Source of the DNA: Symsagittifera roscoffensis
Taxonomy: Eukaryota; Xenacoelomorpha; Acoela; Convolutidae
Length of the DNA stretch: 64,000 bases
Direction: 5' to 3'
Assembly: GCF_963678635.1 (NCBI RefSeq)
Contig: NC_087070.1
Location: 32,277,704-32,341,703 of the forward strand
Shown: positions 18,437-28,338 of the stretch, in pieces
Layout of the letters: every line of letters starts with the position of its first letter
Numbering within the stretch: the stretch's first letter is position 1
Program-made: the position numbers and the translations under genes
The notes under the pieces: model-generated
Told to the model about the DNA's origin: nothing
Seen by the model: the letters and a program-made list of their open reading frames with translations, nothing else
Database searches by the model: none

Positions 18437-20141
18437 ATGATCAGAATTTTACTTAAAATCTTGTTTATAGCGGGAGTTATCGGTGGTCACCAGATTGAGC
18501 TGAATGATCCCGTTAAATCATTAGATTCCTTGGAGATGGTTGTAATGCACTCAGTGACTAAATCTTATATTTTTCCAATGCCGGTCACCTTCAATTTCGT
18601 TAGCCAGAAAATGCCAAATGATAAAGAAGGCGAATCTGCGGAGAATGTAGCAGTGGTGGTAGACATCTACGAAAAGTCGGTTTCAATATGGGCGCAAGTA
18701 AGTTCGGGTTTTCACACCTATGATCTATCATTATGTACGGTGAAGTGCTGAACGGGCTGATAGATAAATAGATAATTGTTTTTTTTTTTAAAATAATGCA
18801 TATTAGTTGTAGTGTAAAATAGGTTTAAGGCTTAATCGTTCGGAATAAATTTATTGGCATTTTTTCTTAGGGATAAATGGGCGTCTACCTACGTTTTGTC
18901 GGCTTAGTGGGCGCTCGGTAAATTCTGAAAGCCTATTTTATTCGGGTGTTAGTGTTTCTCCTATGTTTTTGAAATCACCTTTTTCTTTGTTTCCAGTTTT
19001 TTATTCAGTTAGTGCTGTTGTGAGGAGGGACGGTTGAAGTAAATACTTTTAATGACAATGCATTAAATGATGACTTGACTTAATTCCTGCAATATTGTTT
19101 ATTGATGTATTTATATAGTGCTGGTATGGGCCCTATCCAGCTTGTGCACGACCGTACCTAAACGGAAGGGCCCCTTTTATAATTTACTTTTTTTATTTAA
19201 CCACTTTCTTCTGTTTTGTTTCTGTCCTATTTTATCGCTAGCTTGCAATGCTTTACTTTCATTGTATCGCAAATGATGCCTTGCTTTGCTTCGCCTTTAT
19301 GGGATTTTTCTAAGCAAGGTATTCCGTACATAATGCTTTTTTATTTTCAATGACCTAGCTTTAAGGAGTTTGACACTTAATTTTTCTCGTGGGAGGGAGG
19401 CTCGTTGACATTTTTTAAAGATTTTCATAGATTAAAAGATGCAATAAACAAGGTCAGTTTAATGTGTATGTTTTTCTTGGGATTTTTGTTGTTCTTGTAG
19501 CTTAAGCTTTTCTGTTGTAGAATTGCTCTGGAAGTGATATTCAAGAAGCTGTAGAAAGAGGCACAAAAATGCTGAACTTCAGTAGAGTTGAAGCTGTGAA
19601 GCAAATAGCAGCCGATCTTCACTGTCTGCTGAACTACCAAACCCTTCAGACTTCTACAATTGTTCTAGAAAGCTTCAGATTTGCATGGAGTCCAGTTCTA
19701 GCTATTATTGGAATTGTGTCTTCAGCTGGCTTGCTTTTTGCACAACATGTAATTGTGGCGATCGCGAGTTTGCCTAACTGTGGAGATGTGGATGCGTCGA
19801 AGAGCCAATTTCTCCAATCGATCGTCGCCAAATATCCGATGATCAAACCTCTCCTGAGCCTTTTGCTGTTTTCAGCAGCCTCAATTTACTACTCTGCTCT
19901 AATAGCCTTAGCGTTCTGCTTCTTTCTTTTTCTATTCCAAAGAATTCAAAGTCACATCTGCGCGAAAAGAGAACATGGAAACGAAACTCGGCGAAAGAAG
20001 TCGTCGCCTAGAAAGACTCACGAAATGCTTCACGAGGAAAGCAGCAGCGAGTCTGTGTCGTCGGCCGTTGCCAATGGCACCAGTAGAAGCTCGAGAACTC
20101 GAAGAACGGCATCGTCTAGCCACACGCAAAGAAAGTTTTGA
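18437..20141 (+). CDS. Two-exon predicted membrane protein, family not recognised (293 aa)
   Basis: Exon 1 (18437-18697) codes for a signal-peptide-like start (MIRILLKILFIAGVIGG) and an 87-residue segment ending SIWAQ. It ends at a GTAAGT donor. Exon 2 (19521-20141) follows a TTCTGTTGTAG acceptor in phase 0 and opens with NCSGSDIQEA. Two hydrophobic spans follow (about residues 138-168 and 193-225). The C-terminal tail is basic and Ser/Arg-rich (RRKKSSPRK). Predicted topology is an extracellular N-terminal domain, two helices and a cytoplasmic tail. The start is the ATG that opens the signal peptide; an upstream in-frame ATG at 18365 would bury it. Further exons cannot be excluded. Confidence 0.55.
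18698..19520 (+). other. Intron of the 18437-20141 gene
   Basis: 823 bp, GTAAGT to TTGTAG. It contains one copy of a dispersed repeat (about 18870-19300) that is matched at about 26600-26820. Confidence 0.55.
19235..19282. repeat. Dispersed repeat, copy A
   Basis: TCGCTAGCTTGCAATGCT followed by TTTCATTGTATCG is matched at 26756-26790. Weaker similarity extends upstream in both copies (a TTTTGTC-GC-CTC block). Class unknown. Confidence 0.6.
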
Positions 20142-20928
20142 AATAGCGAACGAAAACAAACATATTCATAGTTCATTTCTGTCCGCATTTGTACATTTAC
20201 ATTCCTTGTGTTTGCAAAAAATTGTCTTGTGAATTATAAGTTGTATGATAATCAAAATTCTGTGTTTTTCAAACAAGTCTTTATAAGTCCACTTAAAATG
20301 GTTTTTAAATAAGACAAACAATATTGAAAGTTTCTGCTAAAATATTAGTTTTCCCCTATCTTGAGACACATTGATTTTACTATAGCAGACCTCAGCATGA
20401 AACTTTAAGTGTTTAATTATATTGTTGCTTGCTAGTACAAAATTATACTGTTAGCTTCATTTTTAATACACTGCTTTTTTCAGCGTCAATTGAACGAAGT
20501 TTCGTAAAAGGAAAAAGAATTAAGGTTTACAGTCAATATTTTTTGGCTGTTTGTTGGCTTTTGATTTGTTTTCTAAGTTCACTTCAAGGTTTTTGCTAAA
20601 TGGTAGTTCTCCAATGAAAAAAGGTGATTGACTATTAGTTGTTAAATAGTAAATTTTAGTTTTTAGAATTCTTGGCGGAATACTAGACTTACCTATGGAT
20701 GCAGTTTTAGGTTAGTTTGAACCAACAAGAGTCAATCATTTAAGATATCGATTTTCAAAAAGTGTCAAAAAGATAGTTTGTTTTCTGCTTCCCGAAATGT
20801 TTTCTGCTTCCTTGAGGTAACAAAGACTTTTCCAACTGTCTGTTGACTAAGTTATTGTTTATCAGATAATTTCGTTTCAGAATCATGAGTTTTTATTTAG
20901 TTTAACAGTTACACCCGCCATATTGTAA
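20142..20928. other. Intergenic / 5' UTR of the KATNIP-like gene
   Basis: No ORF. A good acceptor (TTTCGTTTCAG, ending 20880) lies 48 bp before the KATNIP ATG. It could be a 5' UTR intron end or, in a trans-splicing animal, a spliced-leader site. Confidence 0.45.
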
Positions 20929-23900
20929 ATGACATCGACTAATCCTCATGTTTCATCAGGCTCAGATTACTCAAAGAACTACCAGAAGCGATCACAATGG
21001 AAGAACAATCCTTCCATGACTAATTTCCCAACCCCATCTAACAATCAAATCGAGGAGAACCCTGACATTGAGACAAAACATGACGAGTATTTACTGAAAT
21101 TAGAAGAACGAAACCGAATGAAAAAACAATTACAGGAGCAAAATGAAGCAGAAAAATTGAAGTTCGAAAAAGAAAAAGGCTTCAATTTGTACATTAACGG
21201 GGCAAATACTTCAAGATTTGATACACAAGTTGTAAGTCGAGGTTTGAGAAAGTCGCAGCATCAGCCAACGTCGAGGAAAACTTCAAAAGAATTGGAAAAT
21301 TGTGGCAACCCTAATGATCATCGAGCAAGAACAGCTCCAGCCAAGCGCAAAAAGTGGACGCAAGATAATGAAATAGAGATACAGACACACAGAGACGGCA
21401 AATTGTTATTCGAGGGTTCACAGTTTCAGTACAAGTACTCGGAAGATTTCACGAACAGCGAGGAGCTGGATTCCGGAGTTCAAGTTGCGGAATCGGACGA
21501 CTACTTGTCGGCGTCGGTAGTTGATACGAGTGAACAAAATTATGCCGACGAGGAATTCAACGAAGAGGCCGACGATGACGAGGTAACTTTCGATCAAAAA
21601 GAAAGAGATATTTTGCGACAAAGTTTGAGACTCGACGAAATTTTGAAGGAAAGTATCAGGGAAAGCATAATGGACGAAACCCCCTCGGATAGTGAAATAG
21701 CTGAAGACATGCGTGAAAGCGTAGAAATTGATTTTGTAGTTAATAAGCCAAAAAGGACCAAAGAGGTGAAGGTTTTGAAATCTAGCAGTGCCAAAAGCGA
21801 ATCTAGTAGGTGTTATACGCCTACGGGAAGGTTTAGTCGACCGTACCCTGATAGCAAAGGTACAAATTCTCTGACAAGTTCGTTCAGCAAAGGAGAAAAA
21901 GAGTCAAAACTTCAAGAAAACTTCAGTAAAGATGAAACAAAGACTCATGAAACGGTGACGGAAAATACAACATCAGTCATCCAAAGTAACGGCGATGTTA
22001 AAAATAATGAAACGAACACCCAGTATGACAACAATGATGTTAAAGACGTGATTGAAAAGTTTAAAAAATTAGGAATTGATCAAAGACGAATGTTACTCGA
22101 AGTGCTGTCTCAGGAAAATGGTGATTTATCTGCGCTTATAGCTCCAAAAGAAGTAAAGAGTGCGCGGCCTACTTATACAGTGAGCGACAAAAGCTTCAAG
22201 AATGATTCTACTGATGCTCTTTCTAAATCAACTGAAGGCTTGAAAAGGTCAAGTACTAACTTTGAAAAGGTTACGTCGGAAATGCAGGAGCCAAAGTTAG
22301 CTGAAAAGTCAAGTGCAATTAAAACCTACAGAGTGAATGATGACGTTGGTTCTTCTGGTGACAAAATGAGTTTGCAGCAGTTGATTCAGAGTCAGTCGTT
22401 GTCTTCGGAAACTAACTTGACAGCAAACGAATCGATTGATATCGGTGAAAGTCGAGCGTCGCTACGAAGTGAAAAGTTTGAGCTGAGTTCAAGTCGGCCC
22501 GAAAGCCAAGCTTCGTTAGTGTCAATGTCAAGTGGGTTTGAAAAGCCCTCCTCTAGGCCGGGATCTAGACAGAAGGATTTCAACTATCCAAGCTGCTCAG
22601 AAATGAATGGAAATCAACTTGACAATTTTGAAAGGTTTATTCCTGTATCAAGCGGCAATAGCGAAATTTGCAAAACGATTTGTCTCAAATTAGTTTCAAA
22701 TTGGGGCGACCCAGTTCAAATTGGTCTAACTGGAGTTCAATTTCTGGGTGAGAATAATGAAGAAATTGTCTGTTCAAAATTTTCGGTTATCAACGCTCTC
22801 GATCAAATTAGCGACGTGAAAGTTCTACTGAACAAAAAAATGAAAACTACAAAATCTTCAAATATGTGGTGTTGCATGTATACAAAGTACCCTATCGAGT
22901 TATTTTTCTCATTGAATGCAGCAAAAAAGTTAACGACCATCAAACTTTGGAATTTCAACAAATCGCCGAAAGAATTAAATAAAGGAGTTAGGAATTTTGA
23001 AGTTAAGATCGATAATGTTTTAGTGTTTAGTGGCGAGCTGGAAAAAGGGTGTGGGAATCATATCTTCGATTATGAGAAAATCATTCACATAGAAGAAAAG
23101 CCGCAAGTTTCATTAGATAGAAGTAATTCTATCTCAAAGTCATTTGTTCTAGCGCCTGATTCGGCGAGAAGTAACACGTTCAATCCTCCTACTGCGAGTG
23201 TAGCTGATGTTACGTGTCCGGATGATTCTGAGTTCTCGTTGGAGGAGCTTTTGACTCAATCAAGTGGCCGAAAACCAGTTTTAACTAGTCAGCAGAAAGA
23301 TAAAACAATGCCGAAGAAAGTTGAGCCAGCGGGAGTCAAGCCGAAAAAATCCGACAAGACGAAACGAAAACAGTTAGCAAAACTGTCTGGAATTTTCGAT
23401 TCCCTGGATCTGACGACCAACGAAGAATTTCACTACCAACCAACTCCGGTGCCGGATGTCAAAGGAAGTGACAATGAATCTGCAAGAAAATCTGACTATA
23501 ACGAAGACCCAATTTCCGCTCTGAACGATCGACTCGACGAGAGTTGGTCTCATATTTTTGCCTTCGAGAGAGCCAGGTCAGGACGTGAAACGGCCGCAGA
23601 AAAGAAAAGTTTGGATGTTTTAAATGAACTGGAGCCAAAAATTTGTAGCACGAAAGGTGCCCCAATGTCTGTTCGAACTTTTTCGACTGACAGTAACGCC
23701 TCACTTGGAGATAGTCAGTCCTTACCGAATTTTGAATCTGAGCTTAGATCCGTAGATTGGGATTCTTTCACGATTCCAGAATTACCATCCGGAACAAGGC
23801 TAGTTGTCAATATTTTGTCAACATGGGGTGATAAACACTACGTTGGGCTGAACGGAATTGAGTTGTTTGACAGCCGAGGCCAAAAAGTCAAGTTCGCGAA

Positions 23901-25626
23901 AATCGAAGCGGATCCCTCGGATATTAATGTGTTACCAGAATACTCAAAAGATCCAAGAGTTGTGACAAATCTCATTGATGGTGTGAACAATACACGAGAT
24001 GATACGCATATGTGGCTGGCCCCTTTTACAGCTTCACAGAATCATTTTGTCTTTCTGACGTTAGAAAAAAGTTGCACATTGGCAATGATGAGGTTCTGGA
24101 ACTATAGTAAGTCACGCGTACACTCGTCTCGAGGAGCGAAGTTGATTCAAGTTCACTTAGACGGAAACCCAATTTTCAGAGGGGAGATCCAACGAGCAGG
24201 GGAATTGGGCGAAAATTTCAAAGAGACTTACGGAGATACAGTTATGCTAACAATGGATGCGAATATATTGAGCATGGTGTCTGAAAACGACGAATTGTTT
24301 TTGAACGACTGGAATGAAAGTTTGAACTGCGATGAGTCAGATCGACCAATGACAGCTGGCGAAGATAGTGATGTCAGACCGATAACTGTGGCGTCGAATC
24401 AGAAGCCAGGTTGCATAAGCGACTGCGCTATCGAGAGCATGTTCGACATAGATAGTCAAGGTGAGCAGCCAAAAGTTACAAATAGGTGTAATAAAGTAGT
24501 GTTTGAGTTGCTGGAACCGTGGGGCGACGCGTTTTATATGGGCTTAACAGGTCTTCAGTTGCTAGATGAAAGTTTGCGCCCAATAAAAATTACAGCTGCC
24601 ATGATTAACGCCAGTCCTACAGATCTGAACACTCTTCCTGAATATACCAAAGACGTGAGAACGCTTGATAAACTGATTGACGGGGAAAATCTAAGCAATG
24701 ACGACCGTCATATGTGGCTTATACCGTATACTCCAAATGGCAAACACCTATTGACTATCAATTTACCCGAGGACGCAAAATCAGTTGCGGGTTTTGACGT
24801 TTGGAACTACAATAAGAGTTGGGAAGATTCGTTTCGAGGAGTGAAAAGACTCAAAGTCTACTTAGACGAAAGCGAAGTGTCGCCTGCAAATGCAGGTTTT
24901 ACCCTAAGAAGAGCACCGGGTCATACGAGCTATAATTTCCGGCAACGAGTTGAGTTCAATAAATACTCGCCGTATCAAGGCGAAATCCCAGACTGCCCTT
25001 GTGGTTTTGTTTACACGATTATGATTCAAAGTAGCCAAAACGACCTTTACTACGTTGGCCTTGACGGCATTGAGTTGCTTGATGATCGAAACGTGAAAAT
25101 CCGAGTGAAAGCGAATCAAATCGATGCCTATCCACGAAGCGTGAACGAATTGGAAAACGCCAAGTCGGATATCCGAACTCCCGACAAGTTGGTTGACGGC
25201 GTGAACAGTTCACGAGACGGAAGTCATTCTTGGTTGGCGCCCATTTTTCCGAAAGCTAATAACAAAATCTACTTAGTTTTCGACCAACCTCAACCAGTGT
25301 CTCAAATACGAGTCTGGAATTATTCCAAAACACCTTCTAGAGGAGTTAAAGAAGTGGCCGTTTTGGTTGATGATTTGATCCAGTATCAGGGAGTTTTGAA
25401 ACCAGCGATGAATGTAGCAAGGGGAATTTTACCCGGAATGGAAGCAGAAGTGAGATGCCAAGTGATTGACTTGAAAGGTTTCAACCCTGAACAAAATGAG
25501 GTTCAGCTGGAAGATCCAAATCAAGTGCATGATAGTGTTAAAGTACAGCAGACAGCAACTGGCAACAACAGCAGTGATTCCGCGAATCAAAGAAACAGAC
25601 CAAAGACGTGCGTTCCCAGAAAATAG
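20929..25626 (+). CDS. KATNIP (KIAA0556)-like protein, single exon (1565 aa)
   Basis: The N-terminus has a charged coiled-coil stretch (KHDEYLLKLEERNRMKKQ) leading to GFNLYINGAN, then a long acidic, Ser-rich disordered region to about residue 580. Four similar beta-sandwich modules follow, each opening with a (WGD)x(Y/V)xGLxGhxhh-type motif: about 583-730 (NWGDPVQIGLTG), 956-1085 (TWGDKHYVGLNG), 1188-1320 (PWGDAFYMGLTG) and 1361-1500 (NDLYYVGLDG). The later modules contain DDxHMWL or GSHSWLAP and VWNYxK signatures. This is the KATNIP/DUF4457 arrangement. In vertebrates KATNIP binds microtubules and katanin at the ciliary base and is linked to Joubert syndrome. Length is close to the human protein (about 1600 aa), so the frame is probably complete. 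A single 4.7-kb coding exon is unusual, since the vertebrate gene has many. Confidence 0.88.
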   Translation: MTSTNPHVSSGSDYSKNYQKRSQWKNNPSMTNFPTPSNNQIEENPDIETKHDEYLLKLEERNRMKKQLQEQNEAEKLKFEKEKGFNLYINGANTSRFDTQVVSRGLRKSQHQPTSRKTSKELENCGNPNDHRARTAPAKRKKWTQDNEIEIQTHRDGKLLFEGSQFQYKYSEDFTNSEELDSGVQVAESDDYLSASVVDTSEQNYADEEFNEEADDDEVTFDQKERDILRQSLRLDEILKESIRESIMDETPSDSEIAEDMRESVEIDFVVNKPKRTKEVKVLKSSSAKSESSRCYTPTGRFSRPYPDSKGTNSLTSSFSKGEKESKLQENFSKDETKTHETVTENTTSVIQSNGDVKNNETNTQYDNNDVKDVIEKFKKLGIDQRRMLLEVLSQENGDLSALIAPKEVKSARPTYTVSDKSFKNDSTDALSKSTEGLKRSSTNFEKVTSEMQEPKLAEKSSAIKTYRVNDDVGSSGDKMSLQQLIQSQSLSSETNLTANESIDIGESRASLRSEKFELSSSRPESQASLVSMSSGFEKPSSRPGSRQKDFNYPSCSEMNGNQLDNFERFIPVSSGNSEICKTICLKLVSNWGDPVQIGLTGVQFLGENNEEIVCSKFSVINALDQISDVKVLLNKKMKTTKSSNMWCCMYTKYPIELFFSLNAAKKLTTIKLWNFNKSPKELNKGVRNFEVKIDNVLVFSGELEKGCGNHIFDYEKIIHIEEKPQVSLDRSNSISKSFVLAPDSARSNTFNPPTASVADVTCPDDSEFSLEELLTQSSGRKPVLTSQQKDKTMPKKVEPAGVKPKKSDKTKRKQLAKLSGIFDSLDLTTNEEFHYQPTPVPDVKGSDNESARKSDYNEDPISALNDRLDESWSHIFAFERARSGRETAAEKKSLDVLNELEPKICSTKGAPMSVRTFSTDSNASLGDSQSLPNFESELRSVDWDSFTIPELPSGTRLVVNILSTWGDKHYVGLNGIELFDSRGQKVKFAKIEADPSDINVLPEYSKDPRVVTNLIDGVNNTRDDTHMWLAPFTASQNHFVFLTLEKSCTLAMMRFWNYSKSRVHSSRGAKLIQVHLDGNPIFRGEIQRAGELGENFKETYGDTVMLTMDANILSMVSENDELFLNDWNESLNCDESDRPMTAGEDSDVRPITVASNQKPGCISDCAIESMFDIDSQGEQPKVTNRCNKVVFELLEPWGDAFYMGLTGLQLLDESLRPIKITAAMINASPTDLNTLPEYTKDVRTLDKLIDGENLSNDDRHMWLIPYTPNGKHLLTINLPEDAKSVAGFDVWNYNKSWEDSFRGVKRLKVYLDESEVSPANAGFTLRRAPGHTSYNFRQRVEFNKYSPYQGEIPDCPCGFVYTIMIQSSQNDLYYVGLDGIELLDDRNVKIRVKANQIDAYPRSVNELENAKSDIRTPDKLVDGVNSSRDGSHSWLAPIFPKANNKIYLVFDQPQPVSQIRVWNYSKTPSRGVKEVAVLVDDLIQYQGVLKPAMNVARGILPGMEAEVRCQVIDLKGFNPEQNEVQLEDPNQVHDSVKVQQTATGNNSSDSANQRNRPKTCVPRK

Positions 25627-25932
25627 TTTTGAAAAAGACAAGCAAATGGCTATATGGATTAGAACTTTTTGGAACTTAGCTGTGAAAAATTTTGTTCAAA
25701 TTTCAATGTTCTATGTTAATTGTATAAATAGATTGTCAAGTTTGTGAAAAGTGTATATAGTAGTGTAGCCAAGTCATACATGTATGTAAATAGTCGCTTG
25801 TAATTTAAAATCTTGAGTAAGTTTTTCTCAGTATTACGCTTGCAGCTAACGAGCGTTATCAAATCAGACTATAGAAGTTTTCGAGGTTAACATTGAGTGG
25901 GTCATTGGGTATTGTGCTTTATAATCAATAAA
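25627..25932 (+). terminator. 3' UTR of the KATNIP-like gene with AATAAA
   Basis: AT-rich sequence after the stop. AATAAA at 25927-25932 is a candidate poly(A) signal. It also contains copy A of a short dispersed repeat (25832-25869). Confidence 0.5.
25832..25869. repeat. Short dispersed repeat, copy A
   Basis: TATTACGCTTG followed by an AACG/GTTATCAAATC block recurs at 57872-57909 with about a quarter of positions changed. Confidence 0.5.
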
Positions 25933-26392
25933 GAACGCATTGTCCATGTTTGGATAACGTCCATGCTTGGGATGACAAAGGCGTGTAGTTCGAGTCTTGG
26001 TAGAACCTTAACTTTTTGCAAACTGGAAAATTTCAGCTACGAAAAAGGTTGTCTATCTTGTTTATTTTTGTTGGCTTAGTTACCGCAGCAAGACTTTCTT
26101 TTTAAAGTCCGCTGGCTTAACTGTTTCAGAATTTTTTTCAATATTACTAATGGTACAATTAATTGAGTTTCAAGATTTTTTGCGACTACATAGTAAGTTT
26201 GTTTTATGAAAATTTTGATCATTATTTTGGTTGATTCATTTCGCTCCTTTTCGTTGAGTTGAGATTTGTGTCTTGATTTTTCACATTTTTCGTGTTTTCA
26301 CGAGAGCAAGAGGACTTTTTCCGTCATCATTTTTCTTGAAAAACAAAGAAAATGAACTAGCTTTCTTTTTAAACCTAACATTTTTCAGGCTC

Positions 26393-26467
26393 CTTTCCCA
26401 CTTGGTCTAGGGTAATGCGGTTGCTTCTGCGCTCTAAGGTCTGGGTTTCAAGTCGCGGTTGGACTTT
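26393..26467 (+). other. tRNA-like sequence (pseudogene or SINE head)
   Basis: TTGGTCTAGGGTAATGCGG resembles a tRNA D-arm with A box, and GGGTTTCAAGTCGCGG resembles a T-arm with B box (one extra T). No good acceptor or anticodon stem, so not a functional tRNA. Confidence 0.3.
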
Positions 26468-26755
26468 GTTTTTTTCAGTATGTATCGAATTGATTATTCC
26501 CTTAGAAACAATTTAGGACGGTTGCATTGTAAAATTTTCCAGTTTTAATAGTTAATCGCTCGGAATTTTTGATGGCAACAGATTGTTATTGCAGTTTTTT
26601 GTTTTCAGCTCAGTGAAGCACTATCCAAGTTTTGTCAGCGTGCTGACTGCTCCGAAAATGATAAGATCTTCTCCAATGTTTTTTTTGTTTACTTTTTCAT
26701 ATATATTTTTCAAATATATATTTAACGATTTTATAATATCTGTCTCATTTCCTAG

Positions 26756-26790
26756 TCGCTAGCTTGCAATGCTACTTTTGCATTGTATCG
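26756..26790. repeat. Dispersed repeat, copy B
   Basis: Match to 19235-19282 in the same orientation. Confidence 0.6.
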
Positions 26791-27566
26791 TAAGCAATAC
26801 AAAACTCCGCTTAGACTTTTTTTAAAATTTGGAAAGAAACTCCGAAAGAACGAGTTTTTCCATTAATGACTTCTTGAGGTGGTTAAGCATTTCAAATGAG
26901 CGTTTTTGAAATGGAAGTGTGTAAATTATGGTTTGTGGCTTTTCTGAAAAAACGTTAGATTTTCATAATTTGGTTTTTTCACGCAGTAATTTTCTGTAAC
27001 TGTGTAGAGATTCCTACTCTATATAAAAAAACTTTTTGTGGCAGATATTTTTGTGCCACAAGTGATGCTTTTCGCCTCCGTAATAGGAAAAAAATCGTAA
27101 TAAATAGTTAGTTTGATTAACTTAGGTTAATTATTGCAAACTAGAGTAAATAAAAGAAAAAATTTAATAGAGCCAAAAGTATCCCCTGTGCTAGAAGACT
27201 CCTTTTAGCATTCAAAAACTTGCTCCTGAGTTCAAAAATCCAATATTTAATCATTGAGCTTGCTTGTATCGCAAACAAACCTAATTTAAAAAAACTCAAA
27301 ACTATATAAACATGAATCACTTGTATTAATCTCATCGAATTCTGATCACTTGTATTAATTTGTATTAATGATCACTTGTATCTCATTATCTCGAGCACTT
27401 GTATTAATGTGTTGATAACTAGGCTGAGACAGTTTGACAGCTTTTTGGACAGTTTAGTTTTTTGGGTTGCATACGCAGCACTTCATCGATAACTCCCATT
27501 TGTAATTAATCGGTTGTTCATCTAAATAAGTTATTGTTAACCACGTTAATGAGTCTCTTGAGCTCA

Positions 27567-27645
27567 TTGAAAGTGACAGACAAGAGATTCGAACCCACGA
27601 ACTTCGCTTGAAGGGTCGAGTGTCTTATCCATTCGGATAAGAAGA
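27567..27645 (-). other. tRNA-like sequence, minus strand (pseudogene or SINE head)
   Basis: On the minus strand GAATGGATAAGAC (A-box-like) precedes GGGTTCGAATCT (close to the GGTTCGANTCC B box) at tRNA-like spacing. The stems are poorly paired, so a degenerate tRNA or tRNA-derived SINE is more likely than a gene. Confidence 0.3.
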
Positions 27646-27846
27646 TAGTGTGTAATGCAGAATTTTGTGTAATGCAGAATTTTGTGTACTAAAGATAGTT
27701 CGAATTTTGTGTAATGAAGATAGTGTATGGAGTAATTTTATCAGCTTAAATATCACCGACGATAAAATTTATTGCTAAAAAACATCATAATATTCAAATT
27801 GAATATCAGCATTTTCCGGCGTCAAAACTTAAATCAGCTTAGAAGA

Positions 27847-27928
27847 GAGCAAACAAATTGTAGCAAATTCCCCTGATGCAGCGGCTTTGCCTAATTTTTT
27901 TACAGGAAATTTATGGTCCTCGGTGAAG
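27847..27928. repeat. Satellite monomer fragment left of the LTR element
   Basis: CCCCTGATGCAGCGGCTTTG and the following ATTTATGGTCCTCGG match the satellite consensus seen at 45.7-53.5 kb. It ends at GAAG directly abutting the LTR, and the same monomer resumes after the right LTR. Confidence 0.75.
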
Positions 27929-28338
27929 TGAGTTAGGACCGAGTTGGTTAACTCATAGAGTAATTTCGGATAGGGTACACCGTCTGCTCGTCACGCTATC
28001 TTATTTTCGGCCGGATAGATTCGTGCAACTTCTTAGTCTAATACCGATCCTAATCTTACTCTTATACTATCTAGTCTCAGGTTGTTTAACTAGTCTCTGC
28101 TAGGCTCAATAGATCTAGGGTATACTGGTTTATTGCGGCTGCTGAAGTGCTCGGGAGAGTCCAACTAATTTCTAAGTTAAATTCAAATCTCTCTGGTGCT
28201 GAAATTACAAGTAACTTCAGCACTTACAAATAAGTGGGTTGTTAGTTAGATGGATCATGATTGGTTAATATTAAATACTTTACATTGGTAAAATATCTAA
28301 ATTATCCAATCATAAAATGTAGTTTAGATCAGGTTCCA
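27929..28338 (-). repeat. 3' LTR of the LTR element
   Basis: 410 bp. On the minus strand it has CCAAT-type and ATTGG boxes, a TATTTAATA stretch, and AATAAA (plus 28129-28134) as a likely poly(A) signal. An 8-bp palindrome GTGCTGAA/TTCAGCAC is at 28196-28223. Confidence 0.93.

Larger units (their letters stand above)
25933..27846. other. Intergenic stretch, no gene seen
   Basis: Only short ORFs. It contains two tRNA-like sequences (26393-26467; 27567-27645), a dispersed repeat copy at 26756-26790, and a run of short near-repeats (GTGTAATGCAGAATTTT and GATAGTGT units) at about 27645-27730. Confidence 0.45.

Noticed and set aside
20929-25626. Alternative genetic code as explanation for the in-frame TGA and TAA in the LINE and LTR element
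   Set aside because: The 1565-codon KATNIP-like frame and the PPP1R3-like frame are long, end at normal stops and contain no internal TGA, TAA or TAG, so the standard code is sufficient.
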